From Eublepharis macularius (taxonomy: Eukaryota; Chordata; Lepidosauria; Squamata; Eublepharidae), in NCBI RefSeq assembly GCF_028583425.1, contig NC_072791.1, positions 44,089,368 through 44,153,367 on the forward strand: a stretch of 64,000 bases of DNA, written 5' to 3'. Under the pieces are notes generated by a model. That model was not told where the DNA came from, ran no database searches, and saw nothing but the letters and a program-made list of their open reading frames with translations. Every line of letters starts with the position of its first letter. Position 1 is the first letter of the stretch. Made by a program: the position numbers and the translations under genes. Shown here one piece after another: positions 55,372-64,000 of this stretch.

Positions 55372-55744
55372 TCTCATTACTCTTTACAAGAGCTAGGTAC
55401 TGTTTCATCCTAGCTTGGTGTTAGACCTGGGGACTTTAGAAGCTGGTGTTTAGTCAAGCAATGCTTCCATAGGGCAAAAGCAGTTTCCTACCATGCCACT
55501 CAGGGTCAAGCTAGATGTGACTTTTTAAATGAGTTGGGTCCAGGTTCCCCAGACATAACTTGCTTTCCCTGCAGCCACACAGTGGCCACAAGAAACTAAA
55601 GTACCACAGGGGCCTGATTTGGATTGGGGCCGTGGCAAAGGGGCAGGAGAGGCTTCTGCCTTCCAACTCTACTCCAGTTGTCTGAACTGAAATGGCTCAA
55701 GGGTACTGTTTGGAGCTACATGTGCCTGGAATACTATGAGTGGC
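55372..55744. other. Anonymous stretch, no gene seen
   Basis: Nothing supported. Confidence 0.4.
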
Positions 55745-55945
55745 AGGCCTAGGGTTAGGGAACCAAAAGAGGGGGACTTATCTGGTTGCTGGAGTCTTCA
55801 TTATGTGGCATGCCTGGAAGTGACCTAAGTGCATTGTTGGGGGATGCCAGGTAAGCTCTGGTATTTGGGTAAAACTCTATAGTTTTTCTTCTAACAGTCA
55901 GCTGAGCGGTAGCAGAAAGCACCCACTGGTGGCGGGGGAATAGAA
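55745..55945. repeat. Fold-back repeat, family A-like fragment
   Basis: 'gcctggaagtgacctaagtg', 'cattgttgggggatgccagg' and 'gctctggtatttgggtaaaa' match 40365-40445 in order. Confidence 0.5.
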
Positions 55946-55996
55946 AGCCTGGACAGATCTTGGGGACATGGATCAGAACTGATTAAAAACATCATG

Positions 55997-56002
55997 TTTA
56001 TT
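55997..56002 (-). promoter_or_regulatory. Polyadenylation signal AATAAA (minus strand)
   Basis: The canonical hexamer lies 264 bases downstream of the stop of the candidate exon at 56266, a normal distance for a short 3' UTR. Confidence 0.4.
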
Positions 56003-56265
56003 TTAGCTCTCGATGAAATCTGAAGCCTTTTTACAGCCTCAGGAGCCTGCCTCCAATAGAAGTAGTTTTTCTTCTAGTAGAAGAGCCATTTCTGTTGAGA
56101 AAAGGCTCTTTAGGCTGGAGGAAGACTTCAGACTTTGCTGAGTGGAGTAGTTGGATACAAGCCAGTGTGGGGCGTGGGTGTGAATCAGACTGATCTGAGG
56201 AATTTCGTTTGGAGAGTCTGTGCTCCAAGAAATGTGGGAGGACTATTAATTCCACACAGTCTTAA

Positions 56266-56893
56266 TTATCTGTTCTTTTTTACAGCTTTCATTCGGTGCT
56301 TTTCTTGTGTCGAGGCAGCAGAATTATGATCTCTTGCCAAGTGGTAGTGAGGCCTGTGTGTAACACTTCTGTTCGCCAGGGGCCTGGCCGTATAGGAAGT
56401 AGCAACGCCACTTGGTTGGATATTGGAGTCTGTATCTGGCTCAGAGGCAGCCATGTTGTAATGAGAGCAAACTGGGTCTTCTGAACAATGTAGGTTGGGC
56501 TCTGAGTGATATTTCACATCCAGGTCAGAGGTCAGCATGCACCTTGAGGCAGAATGTGGCTCACTCTGGAAGACAGGATGGTTGGATGAGAGAGCTTGTT
56601 CTGCAGAAAGCTGGCTATTAGTGGATGTCCCTGTTGTAGCTTGATAATACCATGAGCTTAGAGGGGTGGCTGAAAAATGAGTGGAAGGACGACTTTCAGT
56701 CTCTGGTTGTGCCAGTGATTTCTGGCTAAGAAATATCACCACAGAGCTGTGTGGAGTAATCACTTCCACAGCATTCTTGAATGTCTGTAGCACACGCTCG
56801 TCTTTGTCCTTTTCTTTCTTCTGCCGTGACTCCTCGAGTCGTAGCTGACGTCGCTGGTCGCGCATCATCTGGTTCCGTGTGTCCACCAGGCCT
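56266..56893 (-). CDS. Candidate terminal exon of an unidentified host gene
   Basis: The minus strand has a textbook acceptor ('ttcactccactgcttctcag', ending at 56894). It is followed by a 208-codon open frame, entered at phase 2 with the first full residues GLVDTRNQMMRDQRRQLRLE, and a stop at 56268-56266. Residues 10-35 are strongly charged and likely helical or coiled-coil ('ESRQKKEKDKDERVLQTF'). Next come a hydrophobic 'SSVVIFLSQ' and a Ser/Thr/Pro-rich tail without repeats; the last residues are basic ('HRMKAVKKNR'). An AATAAA follows 264 bases on. Codon 1-35 DNA is CpG-rich, unlike the surroundings. It is the longest open frame here that no repeat explains. I do not recognise the family. 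A second minus frame (56031-56255) just downstream might mean the true end is frameshifted or spliced differently. Confidence 0.45.
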
Positions 56894-57004
56894 CTGAGAA
56901 GCAGTGGAGTGAAGGAAAGGAGAGGAAGGTCAAATAGGAAGTGGTGAGCTAGAAGTCCTTATAGGTCAGAACCATTTAGATCTTTCCATTACAACATTGA
57001 TATC

Positions 57005-57264
57005 CACGACTTTTTTTCAGCAGGAACGCGGTGGAACGGCGTTCCGGAACCTCTTGAAAATAGTCACATGGCTGGTGGCCCCGCCCCCTGATCTCCAAAC
57101 AGAGGGGAGTTTAGATTGCCCTCCACGCCACCGAGCAGCACAGAGGGCAATCTAAAGTCCCCTCTGTCTGGAGACCAGGGGGTGGGGCCACCAGCCATGT
57201 GACCATTTTCTCCGAGGGCAACTCATTGAGTTCCACCACCTCTTTTCCCAGAAAAAAAGCCCTG
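57005..57264. mobile_element. hAT-type MITE, copy 4, perfect 8-bp TSD
   Basis: The octamer 'ttgatatc' flanks it (56997-57004, 57265-57272). It ends 'ccagaaaaaaagccctg'. The arms 'tcacatggctggtggccccg' and 'ggggccaccagccatgtga' are inverse. The left terminus carries extra substitutions. The minus frame 57111-57317 is a by-product. Confidence 0.9.
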
Positions 57265-57272
57265 TTGATATC

Positions 57273-58239
57273 TGAATAACAAGTGATGGGAGCATGGAGA
57301 TGCAAGGGTGATTTCAATAGATGTCAAGCACAAGGGATGAAGAAGGGAAGGAAAGCTTCCAGGTCAAATTCAGATATTACCCTTCTATTGTAAACAACAA
57401 CACAGAAATTCTACTTTACTGTAAGCTGCACGTGATAGTGTTTCTCCTGCTATATGAGTCTGCTTTCTGGCTTCCACAAGCTGTCTTTGTTTATTGCTGT
57501 GCTTCAAGTGTTGCTTTTCCCCAGGCCTGACAACTGTCTAGCAGTTCTATTAAAAATACTTTCATGTGCCAGAAATTGGGTCCATTCAGTCAATGATTTT
57601 GTGCCATGCAATAGACATTTTTGCACTCATCTGTTTGAAAAAGTAAAGATAAAGACACCCTCTCTCTGTTCTGGCTGTATATATTAATGGTGGAGATGGA
57701 GGCTGGCATTGGGGGAATGGTGCTGGGATAGGCTACCTAGCAGCTTCTTCCTATTGCTGCATAATGTGTCTGGCCTTGATCAAGGAACACATGGCAAAGA
57801 AACTGCAAGATGACAGTCAGGTAGTGGGTGGCCAAGTTTGACTCAGAAGAATCTGGAGCCACTTCTGCCATCTGCTTCTAGCTCAATGATATCATCTTCT
57901 CACATGTTTGCCAAACACATGTGAACAATCAACTTTGAGGTGGCCTCCTCTTGGGTTAGTTATAACAACAGCATTAACTTCCCTCTAAAACACATTTATA
58001 ACTAATACTACAAAAGCTATAGACCTACTTCAAGCTCGGCTTGTATCACAGGTCAATGATTCCTTGGTGAGAGTAATTTATTTTGACACACAGCAAACTT
58101 TTCCATATCCCTATACACTATCTGACAGTGGTTAGTCCGATGGCCAGAGAAGCACTTGCACAAAATTTTTTGAGAGAATCATTCTTTTTGAGGTTATTTT
58201 ATCTGGGAATCTAAGGCCTTCTGCCTCTGCATGTAGATA
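57273..58239. other. Anonymous stretch, no gene seen
   Basis: Short frames only; no domain, splice pair or repeat edge. Confidence 0.45.
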
Positions 58240-58566
58240 ATCATTTGGGAGTGCTGCTGCACTCTACAATGGCCCAATTCAGCCTGAATTGAGCCAAATT
58301 TGGGTCAAATCAGGCCACTGCAGTGCGTGGGAGCACTGCCAGGGTGGTGCTCATGTGCTCTGCAGCGGCTCGATTTAGCCCAAATCCGTCCTGATTTGGG
58401 CTGAATCTGGGCCAAATCGGGCTTCTGTGGTGTGCAGGAGCATGCTGCGTGGCCTGGGAGCGTGTCCTGGAGGCGCGTTCCCCCCACTAACCAGGTAAGC
58501 AGGGGTTGGGGGTGGAGGGTGAGAGCGGAGGATCCTCCACCCCTAGCGGGGGACTGGCAACCTTAA
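58240..58566. repeat. Fold-back repeat, family A, 3' part
   Basis: 'gcccaaatccgtcctgattt' and 'gggccaaatcgggcttctg' belong to the family's internal word set. It closes with 'ccactaaccaggtaagcagg' and 'gggggactggcaacctta'. Confidence 0.55.
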
Positions 58567-58570
58567 CTCA

Positions 58571-58616
58571 AATCCTGCTGTCCCACTGCAGACCAACACG
58601 GCTACCTACCCAAAAC
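58571..58616. mobile_element. Penelope-derived short repeat, end fragment
   Basis: 'gcagaccaacacggctacct' is the inverse of the outer end at 21568 ('gtagccatattggtctgc'). Only ~46 bases are present. Confidence 0.45.
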
Positions 58617-60060
58617 TGTATTTGTTGTCGTTTATTTTCTGGTTTGTGTTGCAGTAGCCATTCCTTAGTCCATCTGTCTGGTATTGGGTATGATTGTTGT
58701 CTGCCCTTTCCAATAAGTATGTAAATTCCTCATTCCTAGAGCTTGCTGCCCAATAACTGGGCCCCTTGTATACTTAAGAATCAATCCTGATGAGAAAATT
58801 GATCCTCTTGCACTGGCTTGCACTCTGGACATGCTCAGAGGGATGCTCCTAGCCCCAGAAGGCAAACACATGTAAGCCATTCAGGTAACAGGTATTTCTA
58901 CACCAGCAGTAGTCCTCAGTATATTTTTTGAAACAGACTAGAAATGGCGGGTGTGCACCACTTGGCACAATTCAACAGAGACAGCATCATCATAGGAGAT
59001 GGCTACACCCCAGAAATTAAGGCTGCAATCCTTTGCATGCTTATCTGGGAGTAAGCCCCACTGACTTCTGAGTAGACTCGCATAGGTTTGTACTGTAAAG
59101 GGGCAGGTGAAGCGGTGGATGAGCTCTATCAGAAAGTTGTGTTGGTGTTGCAGTAGCTCCAGAAGTTTCTGCCTAAGAGCAAAGGAGCTCCCAAAGGAAA
59201 GCACTTTGCTAGGGCTCTCCCTCACGATGTCCAGAGCCAGAGGCAGCTGCGTGGGAGTTTCTTTCCACAGTAAATTATATTGAGTAAATAGCTATATTCA
59301 GCAGAAGAGGAAGCTGAGTCTTCTGAAGCACTGGGCAGGTGAATGAAATTCTCTTGGCAAATTAACAATCCAAAATTCTTCAGGCACTGAAAGGCCTCAG
59401 CTGGCAACGGAAGACCTTCTCTTTCCTTTCCGTGACAGGCACCCTCCTCGGGTTCACCCTTTCGTGCCTGGATCTGGGAGGCCAGGAAGCCTTTTTGCAC
59501 TGGGGAGGTCTTTTTGCATGGAAATGTAATTAGTAGCTGCCGTTGGACTTGCCACACAGTAATTGTGAGGCTTATTCCTTTTTTGGCTGCTGTCTTGAAA
59601 ATTAGCAAGTAGCTTTATATCAATTATCTGGTGTGGCATTTCAAGCCTTCCAAGATGTGTTGACAGAACAATCAGCTTGCTAGCAATTGCCAGATGAACT
59701 GTGCCATGCATCTCATCTGGCCGGCTGCTTTGTGGATGTTGCATCTGCCAAGCAGTCCCTTTGCTACTTTTTGTAAGAAGCGGCATTTACAACTCTTTCT
59801 TACCAATTGGTTTTACTGCTGCTGCCACTGCTTACCACTTGTGCCCAGCTGAGTGCCAGGCACTGTATAGAAACAGAAGCAATATAATCCTTGCACAGAA
59901 GGGGTCGTATTCATGGGCAGACTAGGACTGGAAAACAACCCCGAAAAGGGCCCTGCCCTGCCCTGGCCCCACCGCCCCCAAGGAGGTAGGGAGAAGCAGC
60001 CTGTCTGCTGAGCCAGATAACTGTTTCAAAGCCTCGCCTAAGGTTTGGGTAGGCTGGTAG
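58617..60060. other. Anonymous stretch, no gene seen
   Basis: Minus frames of 95-128 codons between 58938 and 59786 overlap each other and show no domain or splice context. Confidence 0.4.
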
Positions 60061-60832
60061 TAGTGTTGCCAGCTCTTGGTTGGGAAATTCCTGGAGATTT
60101 GGAAGGAGGGGGCCTGGAGGAGTTTAGGAAGGGGAGGGGCTCAGTCCCTCTTAACCTCCCAGCAGGGGACTGGCTCCCTACACTTACCTCTTGGGGTGGG
60201 GGGTGCATGCGCACGAAGTGTGTGTGCGTGCGTGCTCCCACAAGCGCGATGATGTCACTTCCGGGAAGTGATGACATCATGCAGCCCCCCTAGGAGCGCA
60301 CCCATGCTCCGCAGGGGCTCGGATTGGGGCCACTGTGGAGCTTGGGAGCACTCCTGCGCTCTGCAGCAGCCCAAAACAGGCCAATTTCGGCCCAAATCGG
60401 GCTTGTTTTGGGCCCATTTTGGTGTGGATCGGGGCCACTGCAGAGCGTGGGAGTGCCCCTGCGCTCTGCAGCAGCCCAAAATGGGCCCAATCCATGCCCA
60501 AATGAGCCCAAAATGAGCCCAATTTGGGCCGAAATGGGCCCGTTTTGGGCTGCTGCAGAGCTCCACAGCAGCCCTGATCCAAGCCAAAATGGGCCCGATC
60601 CAGGTGGCTGCTGCACATGGGAGCATGCAGCACCACAGGGGAGCGCACAGGTGTGCCCCCCACTGGCCAGGTAAGTGGGGGCGGGGGCAGGGGTAGGGGA
60701 TCCCTAGGATGCCATTGACTCCACCCTCCAAAGCTGCCATTTTCTCCAGGGGAACTGATCTCTATTGTCTGAAGATCAGTTGTGATTCCGGGAAATCACC
60801 AGCAACCATCTGGAAGCTGGCAACCCTTATTG
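60061..60832. repeat. Fold-back family B split by family A
   Basis: B starts 'agtgttgccagctcttggtt' and breaks off after 'gaggggctcag' (about 60145). It resumes at about 60707 with 'ccattgactccaccctccaa' and 'gccattttctccaggggaac', and ends 'gaagctggcaaccctt'. The sequence between is a family A unit. Confidence 0.6.
60146..60706. repeat. GC-rich fold-back, family A, nested
   Basis: It contains 'gatgatgtcacttccgggaa' with 'gtgatgacatcatg' (60247-60278) and a run of about ten 'gggcccattttgg'/'ccaaaatgggccc' words from 60370 to 60600, then 'ccactggccaggtaagtggg'. Frames of 108-161 codons on both strands are produced by these words and are not genes. Confidence 0.65.
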
Positions 60833-60835
60833 GGA

Positions 60836-60910
60836 GCGAAGACGTCAAATAGGTAAGTGCCTGGTTCCCCTCCACCCCACCAGGAGGGTAAAGCGACCTG
60901 GCAACCCTAA
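60836..60910. repeat. Fold-back family A, terminal fragment
   Basis: 'caaataggtaagtgcctggt' to 'gcgacctggcaaccctaacc' matches the end of family A. Confidence 0.5.
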
Positions 60911-61552
60911 CCCCAAGAGCTCCTAAAAGCTTCACGATAGAATGAGGATCAGAATCTGGGTCTCCCAGGCCTTATGCTTGCACTCAAATCAATACATCAT
61001 GCTAGTTCTCTAGCAGTTAGACTTTGCATCAGTTTTATTCCATTCTTGCCATCTTTTGATCCTACAGAGACTAGATAAAGACTTTAAAGGAGGGGGAGCA
61101 GCTTTTGGGCTGGATCTCTACCCTTCCACCTGCAAAACCAAGGGGAGAGATCTTCAGAATAAATACATGGTACAGTTCTCCTGGCTTTGCTTTGTTTTCT
61201 GAGAGAAAGAATCCTGTGGAGCTGTAGCCTGTTTCGTAGTCATAGTAACAATCAAACCACGACAGAGCGTTTTCATCTCCAGCTAAGTCAGATCCTAAGC
61301 CCTTGATTCCTATACAGCTACAGTTGCCTGGTCACCCTGGCAACCATCGGGAGATCTGGAGGGTGGGGAGGAGCACGGGGAGGGAGTTGTAGCACTTTGC
61401 ATGTGCCTCCGTGCCCCACCGTGACAATGTCGCTACATTTAGGGCAATTCTTGTTTTCATTAGCAGTTGGCAGGCAGGGGACAAATGGCCTGGGAGTTTG
61501 CCTGCCATTGTCGGGCATATACAACCAAGCGAATGGCTACTCCCGTACATAA
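60911..61552. other. Anonymous stretch, no gene seen
   Basis: Two overlapping minus frames (61318-61645) are not supported. 'cattgtcgggcatata' at about 61507 resembles 'tattgtcaggcatatg' at about 63151, on the other side of the PLE. Confidence 0.4.
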
Positions 61553-61635
61553 ATAGGCACAAAAATGGGGAAACCCACGGGAAGTAAACGTCACCTGAAT
61601 AAGCTGTAAACAATTTTTATGACAAATTTTTATAT

Positions 61636-62468
61636 AAAGTGCCAACTTTAGCCAACTTCTTAGGCTAAAGAGAAATTCCTCTACTAGGGTAGACTTTGAA
61701 CGGGATGGGAGAGAATTATGTAGGAACTTCGCGAGAAGGAAGTACCCATTGAGGGTGATAGAGTCGGCATGGCAGAGGGCAACGGTGAGAAGCAGGGAGT
61801 CGCTATTTGTTTCGAAAGACTCGGGAGAAGTAGGCAGGATTGTCTGGTCCCTAGACTATACCCCAATGGCAAATCGTATTAAAAGGGTGGTCAATCGCCA
61901 CTGGGGACTAATATCTGAAATAGCAGGATGCGAGCAGCCACCTATGGTTGGCTTCCGCAGGACTAGGAACTTGAAAGACAGCTTAGTTCATGCCGATGTG
62001 AGTGATACTGTGAAGCAACAACATCAACAGCTACCAAGGGGCAACTACAAATGTGGTCATTGCCAGGCGTGTAAAAACTTATGTGAGTCTAAGGAGGTGG
62101 TATTGGGAGCGGTTAGATATACCTTTAAGCACTTTGCAAACTGCCAGACTAAGGGAGTGGTTTATGCTTTACGGTGCCCATGCAATTTATTATATGTGGG
62201 CTGTACATTAAGGCCAATTAAGGTAAGAATACTTGAACATAGCTCGCGGATCCGTAACAACGTGCAGGAAGTGCCTCTAACAGCGCATTTCAGGGAGAAA
62301 GGCCACTTGGATAACGACTTCACGGTGGTTATCCTTGAGACCATTAGGAATGCACATGGCCCATTGCTAACGCCCCTCCTCCGTCGGGAGGCATTTTGGA
62401 TACACCGATTGGATACGATTAAACCAAGGGGGTTAAATAATGAACTAGTTCTGAGCTGTTTCTTATAA
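61636..62468 (+). CDS. PLE protein C-terminus with GIY-YIG endonuclease
   Basis: The frame opens at about 61636, inside the truncated element, with no proper start. It first encodes a linker typical of PLEs ('KYPLRVIESAWQRA', then 'HWGLISEIAGCEQPPMVGF', 'RRTRNLKDSLVHADV'). A Cys/His pair region follows, 'YKCGHCQACKNLC', then the GIY-YIG core 'GVVYALRCPCNLLYVGCTLR' and 'VRILEHSSRIRNN'. The end 'EAFWIHRLDTIKPRGLNNEL' is the family's usual terminus. The endonuclease would nick the target in retrotransposition. It is a different family from 11005. It is a fragment of a broken element, not a host gene. Confidence 0.8.
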
Positions 62469-62726
62469 GTTGGTACGGATCGTTGGGGGAGTCTCCTTTA
62501 AGGAAATTGGCTGTGAGATAATCAGACCTCCTATTTATTGAGTCATGCATCATTAGGCTGTGCAAGTGTTAGAATTTACAGCTGCCAACACTGGAAGGTT
62601 TCACCCTTGAATCGTTCTGATATTTGCTGTGTGAGTATATTGTCATAGGAATGTAACTTGAGGGCTTTTGTGGGGAGTTGGGTGTGACAGGTTTTTGAAT
62701 GTATATATGTATTTGTAGAGAGGTTG

Positions 62727-62756
62727 CTCTTGAAAAAGTCAACACGAAATCTGTGG
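62727..62756 (+). ncRNA. Hammerhead-like relic in PLE 3' region
   Basis: 'ctcttgaaaaagtcaacacg' followed by 'aaatctg' has a CUGANGA-like word, a short spacer and a GAAA box, at the place in the element where a hammerhead would be expected. Helix II is weak, so the call is tentative. Confidence 0.3.
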
Positions 62757-63152
62757 AGTTGAGCCGGCCCCAGATCGGGCGTTGGGCGTTGAGAGGAGTT
62801 TCCACCAACCTCACCCTCACGGCTTGCCACTCAGTGGAAGAATTAAGTCATTCTAAAACACGGAAGAAGATATAACAACGGGATCGTTGTTTGGACTATA
62901 GGTCCATTATACTCGGGTGTCTCTTTAAAATTCATTGTGTCTAAGAATTGTCTGCTGCTGTTGTTTGCTGTTGGGAATATGTTTTCATTGAATGTTCATT
63001 TTTATGAGATAATGATGAATTTATGATCTGTATTTGATCATATTAATTAATTCATTGCACTTGCACTTTATATAAAATTTGTCATAAAAATTGTTTACAG
63101 CTTATTCAGGTGACGTTTACTTCCCGTGGGTTTCCCCATTTTTGTGCCTATT

Positions 63153-63419
63153 GTCAGGCATATGGCAACCTTATGTACAGCCCACAGGAGGCAATCTACA
63201 GATCTTGAGGGGGGCCATTCAGAACTTTGGGGGGCAAACGGGATAGTAGGCAGTCCCCTTTCTTGCACTTGCAATGGCTTCCTGCTTGGACTGATAAAAG
63301 TCCCAGATTCCTCCCCCAGACCCTTAAAAAGTGGCACACAGCAAATAGGAATCATACCTAACATTATACCAAGTTGGCTGATAACACAAAGGTTTCTGAG
63401 CTCTGTATATTGTATGTCT
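63153..63419. other. Anonymous stretch, no gene seen
   Basis: Possibly the upstream part of the LINE that is recognisable from 63420, but no motif is visible. Confidence 0.35.
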
Positions 63420-64000
63420 ATACTGTTTGGAGGGAACCTCAACATTCATCAGAGGGTACTCCTCGCTGGGTCTGGCCCAGGACTTCATAGGTTCTTGGGC
63501 CTCTCTCATATTATGACAGGCTCAGCATATGAAAGAGACCACACTGTGGATCTTGTGCACTGACTGTTTGAGGGAAGGTCTAGTTTCAGGGTTGGATATT
63601 GGCCTGAACCCTGGACTGACCACTGCCTACTCAAGGCAAGGTAGAATGTGGGCCCCAACACCCCAGAGGTAACCCTGGTTAAAAAGGCCCATGGAGTCTC
63701 ATGGATCTTACTAGATTCCAGAATTCTCTAGGGGACACAACCCAGCTCCCTGGTTTACCACAGAGCTGGGTGATGTGAAGAAAGCTGGGAGACGTCTTGG
63801 ACAACTTCCACTGGCTCTGACAGAACATAGAACCCATTGGAAGACCTATGAAGTGGTGGTGACAGAGGCAAAGAAATGTTACTTCTCTACTACCATGGTA
63901 GTTCATGACCAAACCATCCCAAATGTTTAAGGTATCTCAGCTTTGGCTGACTTCTAAATTGGAACTTTTATTGATTCTGGAACAAACTGTTAGTTGTGAT
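63420..64000 (+). mobile_element. LINE endonuclease region, runs off the window
   Basis: The plus strand encodes 'LFGGNLNIHQ', a decayed form of the 'GDFNIH' motif of apurinic-type LINE endonucleases. Then come 'ERDHTVDLVH' (usual 'H TLDLV') and, in another frame, 'PEPWTDHCLL' (usual 'SDHxLL'). Later frames give the linker towards the reverse transcriptase. It is L2/CR1-like, frame-broken, with the 3' part outside the window. Confidence 0.65.

Larger units (their letters stand above)
61553..63152 (+). mobile_element. Penelope-like element remnant between inverted repeats
   Basis: About 90 bases at the left ('caaaaatggggaaacccacg' to 'tatataaagtgc') are found at the right end (63059-63152) in inverse orientation, with one indel visible. 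Between them is the C-terminal part of a PLE protein and a 3' UTR. Inverted pseudo-LTRs are a known PLE insertion form. The RT motifs are missing, so this is a 5'-truncated fossil, but the remaining frame is open throughout and the arms barely differ, so it looks young. Confidence 0.8.

Noticed and set aside
60255-60740. 161-, 128- and 108-codon minus frames plus a 116-codon plus frame
   Set aside because: All overlap the same GC-rich word array of fold-back family A; composition is low-complexity and no domain is visible.
12695-60910. CpG-island promoters at the GC-rich blocks
   Set aside because: Each GC-rich block is a copy of the same dispersed fold-back; none sits upstream of a supported exon.

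Overview
The window reads as gene-poor intergenic or intronic DNA of a squamate reptile, possibly a gecko. The reasons are Sauria-type tRNA-derived SINEs with the typical promoter-like head and 'cctacctcacagg' body, L2/CR1-clade LINE tails ending in (AAATA)n, several Penelope-like elements (PLEs), hAT-type miniature elements, and very abundant 'ggttgcca...tggcaaccct' fold-back repeats. No RNA gene of the host, CRISPR array or operon-like layout is visible. Nearly all open frames are chance frames or pieces of transposable elements.

Layout. 1-10 kb: SINEs, a minus-strand LINE tail, a short Penelope-derived repeat with two opposed hammerhead relics, and a LINE C-terminus. 10.8-12.6 kb: a LINE fragment fused in frame to a 5'-truncated PLE (reverse transcriptase plus GIY-YIG endonuclease) whose tail holds a well-formed hammerhead ribozyme. 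12.7-16 kb: GC-rich fold-backs with a nested hAT MITE. 17.6-18.7 kb: a solo LTR with a 54-bp minisatellite. 19-28 kb: SINEs, another hammerhead-bearing repeat, LINE pieces, a (CATT)n tract. 31.4-35.7 kb: a second solo LTR carrying two nested insertions, then an L1-like stretch, a PLE with an inverted 5' part (and a second intact hammerhead core), and a minus-strand PLE of another family flanked by direct repeats. 36-50 kb: SINEs, a LINE interrupted by a hairpin MITE, a LINE interrupted by a 585-bp hAT element, fold-backs. 50.5-51 kb: a hAT MITE inside a SINE inside another SINE. 53.8-55.4 kb: two TIR elements. 56.3-56.9 kb, minus strand: the one plausible host coding exon (terminal exon with splice acceptor, stop and downstream AATAAA), unidentified. 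57-61 kb: another hAT MITE and nested fold-backs. 61.5-63.2 kb: a PLE remnant enclosed by nearly identical inverted repeats. 63.4-64 kb: the endonuclease end of a plus-strand LINE running off the window.

The unifying observation is Penelope biology. At least six loci carry PLE sequence, in direct, inverted and head-to-head arrangements, and several carry hammerhead folds. Two copies (12.4 and 34.0 kb) keep every core position. A third locus (19.4 kb) shows that the very common '...ggtgctactggactc' lizard repeat has the same ribozyme geometry, with a palindromic 2-bp helix III. Coordinates of repeat edges are by eye and good to roughly 5-20 bases, except where target-site duplications fix them.
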